Below are positions 14,471 through 22,094 of a DNA stretch of 29,257 nucleotides, piece after piece. The DNA is from Candidatus Aerophobota bacterium. GTDB lineage: Bacteria; Aerophobota; Aerophobia; Aerophobales; B3-G15. Numbering within the stretch: position 1 is the first letter of the stretch; each line of letters starts with the position of its first letter. The position numbers were made by a program, and so were the translations under genes. The notes beneath the pieces are model-generated. The model had not been told where the DNA came from, made no database searches, and saw only the letters and a program-made list of their open reading frames with translations. Where the stretch lies: assembly GCA_030615365.1 (NCBI GenBank), contig JAUWZM010000033.1, positions 1 to 29,257 on the forward strand. The letters are read 5' to 3'.

Positions 14471-15820
14471 TTATCGCTCTACCTCAGTGATTTCTATCCT
14501 TGTCTTCTCAGATACCTTTCTGTCGATCCAAACAAGAAGGTCATCTCCTTTTAGTTGGGTCTGAAAATCTTCTGCATTTAAAGAACTGCCATTAAGAGAA
14601 ACAGAAGCAGAGGATGCCTTCCAGCCAATGACTCGGATTACAGGATTAAGGATATCTACTTTAGGCCTTATATCAAAGCTGACCTTGTTTCCCTGGGTCT
14701 TTCTAAACTGGTAAGCTCGCTCCGAGAAAGCATATCCTTCGTATAGGACTGATCCACAGGAACCGATAAGTAATTTTTTATTCTCGTAGCCAGTGGTTAC
14801 TTCTGCTGGAGTGTACCAGGATTGGATGAGGTCGACAAGATAGGCATCATCTTTCTCTGTGGCCCCGGTTAGGAAAAGCCAGGTACAGGGTCGAGGAGGC
14901 CTGTCAGCAGGAATCCAGGTATATTGGCAGCTCATAAAGCAGGTATGGGTAGCCATTTTCCCCACATCATCTCCCGCTTCCACAGCCAGGACATAATCTT
15001 CCATATCAGTTGCGGGCCAGTGTTTAAAAATGTTCCTGCCCTCTTCTCCCCAGAAAAGAGACATGCGGGGATGGTCCTCGTTACAAGCAACACAGGGCTT
15101 GTAAGGGAAAAGTCTCTGATCTTTGGCAAACATAACATAAGGGTCGGGTCTGTCCTTAAGATGTAGCCTTCCTATGTAGAAATTCCAATCCTTTATTTGT
15201 GGATAGAAGGCACAGAGAGCTTGTGGGTAGGGAGAGCCAAAGGCTGCCCCGGGTCTTTCCGGGATTCGGGGAATTGGCCAATCCAAAGATATCTTATCAC
15301 CTTTCTCATTTTGGAGGGTAAAGCACCCCTCCTTTTTCAGAACATCTTCGGGGGCAGTTCCTTTTTCATTGATTAAAATGTACTCCAGTACCTCCCAGAA
15401 GTTAGGATTTCCCCCAAAGCCATTTTCATTACCAGGCCAGGCAACAAGCTTTCTTACTGCAACCCCATCCGGATACACTGTATAGTACTCATCAGCGGTA
15501 GTATTTCCATTGAATACCTCATAACGCATATTACAGCAGGCATAGTGCCAGTGGACTTTTGCTCTCACCGGGCCTGACTCTAAAATATTTACTCTGCTAT
15601 ATTTGAGCTTTTTATCCATAATCGGCTCATAGCAATGCAAATCATCCGGGCTATTTGTCTCCAGCCACTCTGGGGTAAACCAAACGCCTCTTCCTAAATC
15701 CCAGCATCCTACATACTGAGCCCTGGACCAGAAAATAAGTCTCCAGGGTTTATCAAATTCCACCACTATAGCATGGCCTACCTTATCCGAGAACCTCAAT
15801 TGAGTCTCATACGCCCTCAT
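14471..15820 (-). CDS. uncharacterised 449-aa protein, possibly carbohydrate-related
   Basis: I do not recognise a family. There is no signal peptide and no transmembrane segment. The sequence is rich in Trp, Tyr and Pro and in short strand-like stretches, for example VVEFDKPWRLIFWSRAQY, YSRVNILESGPVRAKVHWHY and ADEYYTVYPDGVAVRKLVAW. This suggests a beta-sandwich or mutarotase-like fold such as those in polysaccharide-processing proteins. Eight or more cysteines are present (CCNM, CVACNEDH, MSCQYT), consistent with a cytoplasmic anaerobic protein. A ribosome site (GAGGACAA or GGGGGA) precedes the ATG and a promoter lies upstream. The URO-D-like gene follows on the same strand after 262 nt. 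The abrupt N terminus might mean loss of an N-terminal domain. Confidence 0.6.
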   Translation of the reverse strand: MRAYETQLRFSDKVGHAIVVEFDKPWRLIFWSRAQYVGCWDLGRGVWFTPEWLETNSPDDLHCYEPIMDKKLKYSRVNILESGPVRAKVHWHYACCNMRYEVFNGNTTADEYYTVYPDGVAVRKLVAWPGNENGFGGNPNFWEVLEYILINEKGTAPEDVLKKEGCFTLQNEKGDKISLDWPIPRIPERPGAAFGSPYPQALCAFYPQIKDWNFYIGRLHLKDRPDPYVMFAKDQRLFPYKPCVACNEDHPRMSLFWGEEGRNIFKHWPATDMEDYVLAVEAGDDVGKMATHTCFMSCQYTWIPADRPPRPCTWLFLTGATEKDDAYLVDLIQSWYTPAEVTTGYENKKLLIGSCGSVLYEGYAFSERAYQFRKTQGNKVSFDIRPKVDILNPVIRVIGWKASSASVSLNGSSLNAEDFQTQLKGDDLLVWIDRKVSEKTRIEITEVER

Positions 15821-15901
15821 TTGTCCTCATTCCCCCTTTGATTTATATTTACTACCTCTGACCTTATTTTTAGCTCTCTCCCTGCTAAAGAATCCGATCT
15901 C

Positions 15902-15929
15902 ATCATAATTATCTTTTATATTATGTCAA
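15902..15929 (-). promoter_or_regulatory. promoter for the 449-aa gene
   Basis: On the minus strand, TTGACA (15929-15924), a 16-nt spacer and TATGAT (15907-15902), about 80 nt before the start codon at 15820. Confidence 0.55.
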
Positions 15930-15989
15930 ATTTGCGTTTCTCCTGGCTATAATGATACTACATACATTAAACCTGAGAACTTCGTAAAA

Positions 15990-16018
15990 TTGACATAGTT
16001 GCAACATTGCTGTATAAT
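15990..16018 (+). promoter_or_regulatory. consensus sigma-70-type promoter for the prepilin peptidase operon
   Basis: TTGACA (15990-15995), exactly 17 nt, then TATAAT (16013-16018): a perfect match to consensus in both boxes and spacing. Transcription should begin near 16025, inside the adjoining inverted repeat. Confidence 0.8.
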
Positions 16019-16021
16019 TTT

Positions 16022-16048
16022 ATACACAATAATGGAGTTATTGTGTAT
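16022..16048. promoter_or_regulatory. perfect 11-bp inverted repeat (operator) at the start site
   Basis: ATACACAATAA (16022-16032) and TTATTGTGTAT (16038-16048) are perfect inverted arms with a 5-nt spacer (TGGAG), immediately after the -10 box. Position over +1 implies repression by a dimeric regulator. No regulator gene is adjacent. In RNA it would also form a 5'-terminal hairpin. Confidence 0.75.
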
Positions 16049-16105
16049 TCTGGAAAATCGGTAAAAGTTGAGGTTGAGTTTCTATAAAAGATTTATGGAG
16101 AAAAA

Positions 16106-16882
16106 TTGTTTATTGCCTCAGTTTTTGTATTGGCAATCGGTCTTGCTGTTGGTTCTTTTCTTAATGTAGTGATTTATCGCTTGCCAAAAGGTGAATCTCT
16201 CTGGCATCCTCCCTCTCGCTGCCCTAAATGTGGAAGTTCTATAAAATGGTATGATAATATTCCCTTGATTAGTTATCTCTTCCTGAAAGGAAAATGTAGA
16301 AACTGTCAGAATTCTATTTCCTGGAGATACCCTTTAGTAGAAACTCTTACCGGCACTTTTCTCCTCATCTTTTTTCTCTTTCGCTTTCCCGTAAATTTTC
16401 CCTCTTTATTATTTTTTCTGAAAGACATTTTATTTATCTTTATTTTAATTCCCATATTTTTTATAGACCTAAAAAAGGGGATTATCCCCAATTCTCTTTC
16501 CTATAGCTTGATAATCTGTGGATTTATCTTGAGTTTTGTTACAAAAGATACCTTTTCCAGTCTGATAGGGATAGGATTGGGAGCGGGTATATTCTTAAGT
16601 ATTTTTGCCTTAGGTTCTGTGTGGTTGAAACAGGCAGGAATGGGGATAGGGGATATGAAGTTGGCTGCTGGGATAGGAGCTTTTCTTGGATATGAGTTGG
16701 CTCTCCTCTGTTTTTTTCTCTCCGTGATATTAGGGGGTATAATAGCTACCGGTTTATTATTGGCTCATATAAAGGGGAGGGAAGACAGAATTCCCTTTGC
16801 TCCTTTTTTAGTAGTAGCAGCTCTCATATCCCTTTTTTGGGGAGAAAATCTCATTCATCTTTATCTTAACCTTGTCCGGTAG
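16106..16882 (+). CDS. pilD: type IV prepilin peptidase/N-methyltransferase
   Basis: Inner-membrane aspartyl protease (A24 family) that removes leader peptides from prepilins and N-methylates the new N terminus. The 258 aa comprise an N-terminal domain, GSFLNVVIYRLP, with two CxxC zinc pairs (C39/C42, C64/C67) used in the methyltransferase part. About seven hydrophobic helices follow. The catalytic aspartates are D121 in FFIDLKKGIIPN and D183 in GMGIGDMKLA. The start is TTG 16106, preceded by GGAG at 16097-16100; the nearby ATG is in another frame. Its obvious substrate is the pilin at 12129. It heads an operon with an FtsB-like gene under a consensus promoter. Confidence 0.93.
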   Translation: MFIASVFVLAIGLAVGSFLNVVIYRLPKGESLWHPPSRCPKCGSSIKWYDNIPLISYLFLKGKCRNCQNSISWRYPLVETLTGTFLLIFFLFRFPVNFPSLLFFLKDILFIFILIPIFFIDLKKGIIPNSLSYSLIICGFILSFVTKDTFSSLIGIGLGAGIFLSIFALGSVWLKQAGMGIGDMKLAAGIGAFLGYELALLCFFLSVILGGIIATGLLLAHIKGREDRIPFAPFLVVAALISLFWGENLIHLYLNLVR

Positions 16883-16892
16883 GGAGTGTTAA

Positions 16893-17174
16893 TTGAAAAA
16901 AAAGAAAAAGGGTTGGAAATTATTCTTGATCATACTACTTTTGGAGATTTTAATCCTTAGCGGATGGGGAATAAAGGCTCGTTTGGATATAAAACAAATT
17001 CAGGATGAAACAAGATTAGTAAAAGAAGATATTCGCATACTTCAGGAAGAGAATCAAAAGCTACACCAGATGAGGGAAAATTTAGCTGTTCCTTTTTATA
17101 TAGAAAAAGATGCTCGAGAAAAATTGGGACTGGCCAGGGAAGGGGAGATAGTGTACAAAATTGTTTCTCCCTGA
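16893..17174 (+). CDS. ftsB: FtsB/DivIC-family septum formation initiator
   Basis: Small bitopic division protein of 93 aa. A Lys-rich cytoplasmic N terminus is followed by one transmembrane helix (about 9-26), a coiled coil (about 32-63, KQIQDETRLVKEDIRILQEE) and the conserved ending YIEKDAREKLGLAREGEIVYKI. FtsB bridges FtsL and FtsQ to the septal synthase FtsW/FtsI. The start is TTG 16893, 10 nt after pilD and preceded by AGGGAGTG, so the two are translated from one message. It is not next to eno, as in proteobacteria. Family membership is secure; the FtsB name is by homology. Confidence 0.85.
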   Translation: MKKKKKGWKLFLIILLLEILILSGWGIKARLDIKQIQDETRLVKEDIRILQEENQKLHQMRENLAVPFYIEKDAREKLGLAREGEIVYKIVSP

Positions 17175-17196
17175 ACCAACTGACAACCATCCAGAT

Positions 17197-18297
17197 TTAC
17201 CCCTCTAACACCTTTTTGCAGTGTTGTTCAAAGAGATACTGAAAGTGCGAACTGGAGCGGGGAAAAAATCCCATTACCCTTTCCCATACATCAGGACTTT
17301 CCATACAAAAATAGCAGAATACACGGGGCGCCCTATCCTTAATCGCCTCATACACTCTTCTGAAGATTTTTATTCTCAAGGGCTTTATATAGCGTAGTTT
17401 TCCATCAAGGCCTTCAATCATCTCCTCGTAAATTATTTTGGTCTGGGGAAATCTGTTCTGGATTATCTCTTTTAAATGAGGGGGAAAACGCAGGGCTCCC
17501 AGGGATATCCAGAAAATCCGAGAAGGATCAATCAAAGAAAATAGACTCTCAATCAGTCTGTCATAATCAGTTTCCCATCCGGGATAGAAGATTAAGGGGT
17601 CAAAATGAAAACCCAGTCTGAACCCTCTTTCCTGAACAAGATAAGCCGAGGTTAATCTTTTTTCCAGGGAAGCAGTAAAATTCTCTTCCTTCTCAATTAT
17701 GTGCTGAGGGTTTAAAGACCAGGAAACTACTATATTTTTGGCAGGAGTCAATGTAAGAATTCTCTGTACTTGATCAGTTTTGGTTTTAAATTCGAGTATT
17801 ACGTTTTTCTTCCTTCTAAAATAGGAGATAAGAAAAGAGGAAAAATCACTCACATAGTCAAGAGCCAGACTATCACTTAGCTCGCCGTTACCTATTCTTA
17901 AAATTCTTCCCTGATATCTTTTAAGGAAGTTGTCCAGTTGATTGATAAGGCGATCAAAGTTCACATAAAAAATCAAGGGAGAATTTCCAAGATACTCTTG
18001 CAGTATACAGTACGTACAGTCCTGAGGACAGTTTATTGGTTGATTAATAATTGTATAACCACAACAAAGGTACCCCTTTCCCGTTCCAGGGCAACTCTTT
18101 ATAAAATTCCCGGGAAATTCGGTCAGATAAAGCGTCTCCTTACCTTCTTCAAACGAGAGTCCTTTGCCGCTGCTTCCTTTGAGAGAAGTGAATGCAACCT
18201 GTGCTTCCTTTACCCGTCCTAATATTTTATTAACTAAAGGATGATCCTTTACCCGGGGATCAATCCATACCTTCTTTATCAGATAGTCGTCCCTCAT
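17197..18297 (-). CDS. SPL-family radical SAM protein
   Basis: A 366-aa relative of spore photoproduct lyase, the radical SAM enzyme that reverses the thymine dimer unique to spore DNA. The cluster motif is CPQDCTYC (C90, C94, C97) in a TIM-barrel domain. An upstream cysteine group (CPGTGKGYLCCGY, 69-81) and the C-terminal CYFCMESPDVWERVMG (338-353) also match SPL. NGELSDS (137-143) and SWSLNPQ are typical of the family. Many non-sporulating bacteria carry SPL homologues of unknown substrate, and nothing here indicates sporulation. Its start lies 38 nt inside the upstream ParB-like gene, which implies translational coupling. It is convergent with ftsB. Confidence 0.85.
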   Translation of the reverse strand: MRDDYLIKKVWIDPRVKDHPLVNKILGRVKEAQVAFTSLKGSSGKGLSFEEGKETLYLTEFPGNFIKSCPGTGKGYLCCGYTIINQPINCPQDCTYCILQEYLGNSPLIFYVNFDRLINQLDNFLKRYQGRILRIGNGELSDSLALDYVSDFSSFLISYFRRKKNVILEFKTKTDQVQRILTLTPAKNIVVSWSLNPQHIIEKEENFTASLEKRLTSAYLVQERGFRLGFHFDPLIFYPGWETDYDRLIESLFSLIDPSRIFWISLGALRFPPHLKEIIQNRFPQTKIIYEEMIEGLDGKLRYIKPLRIKIFRRVYEAIKDRAPRVFCYFCMESPDVWERVMGFFPRSSSHFQYLFEQHCKKVLEG

Positions 18298-19279
18298 AGT
18301 AAAGCCTTAGCATGCGAGAAAGTATAGTAATATTCTCTTTATTAGATAGATCATTCATTAACATCTGGATATATGCAGGGTCAGTAATTTTCAGAATTAA
18401 CTTTAATCCAGCCTCCTCCAACCTGTGATCCCAACTAATCTGGGAAGAAGAGGCAAATTTCATTCTCCGATTCAACGCTATCAATTCTTTGTTAATTTCA
18501 GTGAGCCAAGGATATCTTTTACTTTTAATCATCTCTTTCATTTTGGCTATTTTCTGAGACCGAGTCAATTTGCTACCTGTTGAAAGTTCGCCTAATCCTA
18601 ATTCCTGTATTACCTGAAGCACTTTTTTCCCTTCTCGCATTGCTATTTCTTTTAAATGTGTTAGTATGTCATATAGGTCGTACCCTTTCAGGCTAAGAGA
18701 GGTAGCCAAAGAGACTAAAAGAGTTTGTTCCCGGCAAGAGAGTCCTTCAAAAACAAGAGCCTGTTTAAGAGAAAGACCATGATTTGATATATAGGAGAGG
18801 AGACTGGGCTCATAATTTGAAACTCGCCGATAAAGCTCAATAAGCTGGTGAGAGTGAATATCGAGAAAGGAGGCATATAGTTGAGGAATCTGGGTTGATG
18901 AAACTTTCAAGGTGGTTATAGTTTTTATAACTCTGATCTTCTCTATCAGTGAAAGAGGTCTCGAATGGGCCAGGAGGGCGACAGTTAAAATTTGCGAATC
19001 AGAAAGCTCATCTCTTAAAACCCAGGCAGGAAGGGAAGAAAATCCCAGGTCTCTGGCGATGGAAAAATGTGTAAAACCACTAATTATTCTGTACTTTTGT
19101 CCAGGTTGAACGACAAGGGGATCTATAACACCCAGTTGAACAATAGAGCGCCTTAAAGCTTCAATTTCTGTGGCACTCTGCTCAGCGAAACAAAAGATTT
19201 TATCCTCTGCATCAATTAAATGCAGGGGAATGTGCTGCAGGTTATCCTTCAACCACACGTGAGCACAAATTTTAGTCAT
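18260..19279 (-). CDS. ParB/Spo0J N-terminal-like domain protein
   Basis: A 339-aa protein from ATG 19279; a GTG at 19324 would add 15 residues and run into the divergent gene. Residues about 18-90 resemble the ParB N-terminal domain: EIEALRRSIVQLGVIDPLVV, then KYRIISGFTHFSIARDLG. In ParB proteins the second block reads GERRxRAA and binds CTP; here H71 takes the place of the central Arg, so CTP binding may be lost or altered. The rest is helical, with HTH-like stretches (HGLSLKQALVFEGL), and has no recognised C-terminal dimer domain. It is not a chromosomal parB, since parA is absent. The SPL-like gene overlaps its end. Confidence 0.7.
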   Translation of the reverse strand: MTKICAHVWLKDNLQHIPLHLIDAEDKIFCFAEQSATEIEALRRSIVQLGVIDPLVVQPGQKYRIISGFTHFSIARDLGFSSLPAWVLRDELSDSQILTVALLAHSRPLSLIEKIRVIKTITTLKVSSTQIPQLYASFLDIHSHQLIELYRRVSNYEPSLLSYISNHGLSLKQALVFEGLSCREQTLLVSLATSLSLKGYDLYDILTHLKEIAMREGKKVLQVIQELGLGELSTGSKLTRSQKIAKMKEMIKSKRYPWLTEINKELIALNRRMKFASSSQISWDHRLEEAGLKLILKITDPAYIQMLMNDLSNKENITILSRMLRLYYEGRLSDKEGMD

Positions 19280-19329
19280 TTTACCTGGCTTGTTCTCTAT
19301 TTTGTTTGTTTTACACAGGAGCACTTTCT

Positions 19330-20226
19330 ATGGGATACCTTAGACAACCAACAGTCAGTGTTATTATCCCTACCTATAATCGGGAGAATACTGTAAAAGA
19401 GGCTGTGGAATCTGTTCTGAACCAGAGCTTCTGTGATTACGAACTAATAGTGGTAGATGATGGTTCCAAAGATAACACCCATCAGACCCTTCTTCCTTTC
19501 AGGTTTAAGATAAGATACTTTTTTCAGCCAAACACAGGCCCTTCTGCCGCTCGCAATAAAGGTATCCATCTTGCTCGTGGGGAATGGCTCTCTTTCCTGG
19601 ACTCCGATGATCTCTGGAAAAGGGAAAAACTAAAAAAACAGATAGAGGCACTCCAGCAATCTCCACAATTTAAGGTATGCTACACCGAAGAGACATGGAT
19701 CAGGAATGGTGAATTTGTGAATCCCCGTAAAAAACACACCAAATTTTCTGGATGGATATACCCTTATTGCCTTCCTCTTTGCATTATCTCGCCTTCTTCG
19801 GTGATAATCCATTGTTCAGTATTTAAAGAAATTGGCTACTTCGATACCTCTTTACCTGTGGTTGAGGATTACGATCTCTGGCTACGAATATCCTCACGCT
19901 ATCCAGTAAAACTTCTCCCCCAAAAACTTATTATTAAAAGAGGGGGGCATCCGGACCAACTTTCAAGAAAATACTGGGGAATAGACCGTTTTCGCATCAT
20001 GGCTTTAGAAAAAATGACAAGACAACCCAATCTACCAATGAGCTGGAAAATTGCCACATTGGAAGAATTGGCTAAAAAAGCTAATATTGTTGCTCAGGGT
20101 TCAAAAAAAAGAGAAAAATGGAATGATTACCATTTGTACAGTGTCAAAGCTAAAAGGGCTAAAGAAAAAATAAGGCATCTCACATCTCATTATAATAACC
20201 AGATTCAATGTGTCAAAATTAATTGA
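19330..20226 (+). CDS. family 2 glycosyltransferase
   Basis: Inverting GT-A glycosyltransferase of 298 aa, cytosolic or peripheral to the membrane. PTVSVIIPTYNRENTVKEAV opens the domain, VVDDGS (41-46) binds the nucleotide, FLDSDD (89-94) carries the metal-binding DxD and VVEDYDLWLR holds the catalytic acid pair near 169-172. The start is ATG 19330, preceded by AGGAG. The C-terminal 70 residues are basic and helical (KKREKWNDY, KAKRAKEKIRHL) and may bind membrane or partner. It is divergent from the ParB-like gene with 50 nt between start codons. Its acceptor, probably a surface glycan, is unknown. Confidence 0.88.
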   Translation: MGYLRQPTVSVIIPTYNRENTVKEAVESVLNQSFCDYELIVVDDGSKDNTHQTLLPFRFKIRYFFQPNTGPSAARNKGIHLARGEWLSFLDSDDLWKREKLKKQIEALQQSPQFKVCYTEETWIRNGEFVNPRKKHTKFSGWIYPYCLPLCIISPSSVIIHCSVFKEIGYFDTSLPVVEDYDLWLRISSRYPVKLLPQKLIIKRGGHPDQLSRKYWGIDRFRIMALEKMTRQPNLPMSWKIATLEELAKKANIVAQGSKKREKWNDYHLYSVKAKRAKEKIRHLTSHYNNQIQCVKIN

Positions 20227-20250
20227 CAACTCTCACTTTTCAGCTAAGAT
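20223..20250 (+). promoter_or_regulatory. promoter for the ABC transporter operon
   Basis: TTGACA (20223-20228), a 16-nt spacer and TAAGAT (20245-20250). The -35 box overlaps the glycosyltransferase stop codon, and the first permease starts 30 nt downstream. Confidence 0.45.
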
Positions 20251-20280
20251 AACAGCGAATTCTTAAATTACACGTTAAGA

Positions 20281-21174
20281 ATGGACAAACCAGTGAATGT
20301 AAAGCTTAAGCAATGGATACGAAGAAATAGGGCTCCCTACCTTTTCCTTCTTCCATTCTTTATCTCTTTCAGTATCTTTATGTTATACCCCATTCTATAT
20401 TCCTTGTATTTAAGCTTTCATCAGTGGGACGGAATGTCGGACCAAATCTATGTTGGTCTCGCGCAGTTCGAATCCCTTTTTAAAGACGAAAATTTTTGGA
20501 TAGCTCTGTATAATACTGGTTATATCGCCATATTTAGTCTTCCTATCCAGCTCATTCCAGCTCTTTTGTTAGCTCTTATTTTGAATATATCAATTCTCAA
20601 AGGAAAGAAGATATTCAGAGCGATTTTCTTCATGCCTATAATTGTCTGTGTAGTGGTAATCGCAATAGTTTTTAATCTTCTATATGATTTCAAATATGGC
20701 CTTATAAATTATTTCCTTGGGATATTCAAGATCCCCCCTGTCCGCTGGCTGCTTGAACCGCATTGGTTTAAATTGTCAGTGGTGTTTCTGGTTGCCTGGA
20801 GATGGACCGGCTACAATATGGTCATTATGTTGGCCGGACTACAGGGTATTCCATCAGAGTTGTATGAGGCTGGTCAGATAGATGGTACCAATCACCTTCA
20901 ATCATTTTTTTATATCACCCTCCCTATGCTCAAACCTGTTTTGTTATTTTGTTTCATAATGTGTATAATTAGGATCTTTAAGATATTTACCGAACCTTAT
21001 ATCGTGGCTTCGGCAGGGTCCGCGGGAGCCTCCCTTGCCAACTCGACTATGGTTATTTTTCTATACAAGCATGCATTTAATTATTTCCATTTCGGATACG
21101 CCTCGGCTGCAGCCTATGTTCTTATGGTAGTGATTATGCTGGTCTCCTATTCCCAGCTTAAGCTTTTTAAATAG
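20281..21174 (+). CDS. carbohydrate ABC transporter permease, MalF/UgpA type
   Basis: Inner-membrane permease of 297 aa with six hydrophobic helices. The cytoplasmic EAA loop is clear as LYEAGQIDGTNHLQSFFYIT followed by LPMLKPV, the docking site for the ATPase. The first helix (YLFLLPFFISFSIFMLYPIL) and the PxxxSLYLSFHQWDG region are typical of the CUT1 sugar family. No good ribosome site precedes ATG 20281. It pairs with the MalG-type permease that begins within a few bases of its stop codon. The substrate is set by the binding protein at 23784. Confidence 0.9.
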   Translation: MDKPVNVKLKQWIRRNRAPYLFLLPFFISFSIFMLYPILYSLYLSFHQWDGMSDQIYVGLAQFESLFKDENFWIALYNTGYIAIFSLPIQLIPALLLALILNISILKGKKIFRAIFFMPIIVCVVVIAIVFNLLYDFKYGLINYFLGIFKIPPVRWLLEPHWFKLSVVFLVAWRWTGYNMVIMLAGLQGIPSELYEAGQIDGTNHLQSFFYITLPMLKPVLLFCFIMCIIRIFKIFTEPYIVASAGSAGASLANSTMVIFLYKHAFNYFHFGYASAAAYVLMVVIMLVSYSQLKLFK

Positions 21175-21189
21175 TCATCGGTGGAACAC

Positions 21190-22035
21190 ATGATGGATTA
21201 TAAACTACAAATAAGAATTGCCAGACAACTGCGCGTAGTTCCTATCTATTGCATAATAGGATTGGCACTGGTAGTTGTATTTTTCCCGTCTTACTGGATG
21301 GTGATATCCTCTCTTAAAGCACAGGGGATGATATTTTCCTTTCCTCCTATTTTATACCCCAAGGGATTTACGGTGCATAATTACTATGAGATTCTAATAA
21401 CAGGAGGTTTGTGGAGGAATTTTCTCAGCAGTACAATATGTATGCTCGGCTATATATCACTTAATGTCTTTTTCTGCTCCATGGCAGGTTTTGCCTTTGC
21501 TAAATATGATTTTTCTGGTAAGAATATACTTTTTATGTTGGTACTGATAACGTTAATGATCCCCTTCCAGGTTACTTTGATACCACTGTTTTTTCTGATG
21601 TCAAAGATTGGATGGAGGGATACCTATCAGGGGGTATTTGTGCCATTTGCAATTAACGCTTTTGGTATTTTTTTAATGAGACAATTTATGTCCAGCATTC
21701 CAACAGAATTGTTAGATGCTGGGCGTATCGACGGCTACTCTGAATTTAAAGTATATTTAAAGATTGCACTGCCGCTTTCCAAACCCGGCCTTATTACCTT
21801 GACCATACTATCTATGATATACTCCTGGAATGATTTTCTCTGGCCCTTGATAGTTTTGAGCAGCAATGATAAGATGACTATTCCTGTCTATATAGCCAAT
21901 CTAGTGGGATTATATCTCACTGACTATGGGGCGATAATGGCATCGGGTGTTGTGGCTACTTTACCCATAGCGATATTTTTTTTATTCATGCAGAAATATT
22001 TTGTTGCCGGGGCATTAAAGGGAGCTATCAGGTAG
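21190..22035 (+). CDS. carbohydrate ABC transporter permease, MalG type
   Basis: Second CUT1 permease, 281 aa from ATG 21190; GTG 21181 and ATG 21193 are alternatives in the same frame, and GGTGGA just upstream favours an ATG. Six helices are visible. FPSYWMVISSLKAQGMIF and MIPFQVTLIPLFFLMSKIGW are characteristic of MalG-type permeases, and the EAA loop reads LLDAGRIDGYSEFKVYLKIA then LPLSKPG. Together with the preceding permease it forms the membrane channel. No ATPase gene is in the cluster, so a shared MsmX-like ATPase encoded elsewhere is inferred. Confidence 0.9.
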   Translation: MMDYKLQIRIARQLRVVPIYCIIGLALVVVFFPSYWMVISSLKAQGMIFSFPPILYPKGFTVHNYYEILITGGLWRNFLSSTICMLGYISLNVFFCSMAGFAFAKYDFSGKNILFMLVLITLMIPFQVTLIPLFFLMSKIGWRDTYQGVFVPFAINAFGIFLMRQFMSSIPTELLDAGRIDGYSEFKVYLKIALPLSKPGLITLTILSMIYSWNDFLWPLIVLSSNDKMTIPVYIANLVGLYLTDYGAIMASGVVATLPIAIFFLFMQKYFVAGALKGAIR

Positions 22036-22094
22036 GCTGAAAACTTTTACGAGTTTTAAGGAGTCTCTGGAATTCAAGGGAGGAGGATAGTGAG

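Noticed and set aside
17197..19324. Evidence of sporulation from the SPL-like and Spo0J/ParB-like genes
   Set aside because: SPL homologues and ParB-N domains occur widely in non-sporulating bacteria, and the window shows diderm, non-sporulating features and no spo genes.
18260..19324. Chromosome partition parB with parS sites
   Set aside because: No parA, altered CTP-binding box, no recognised C-terminal dimer domain and no parS-like sequence nearby.
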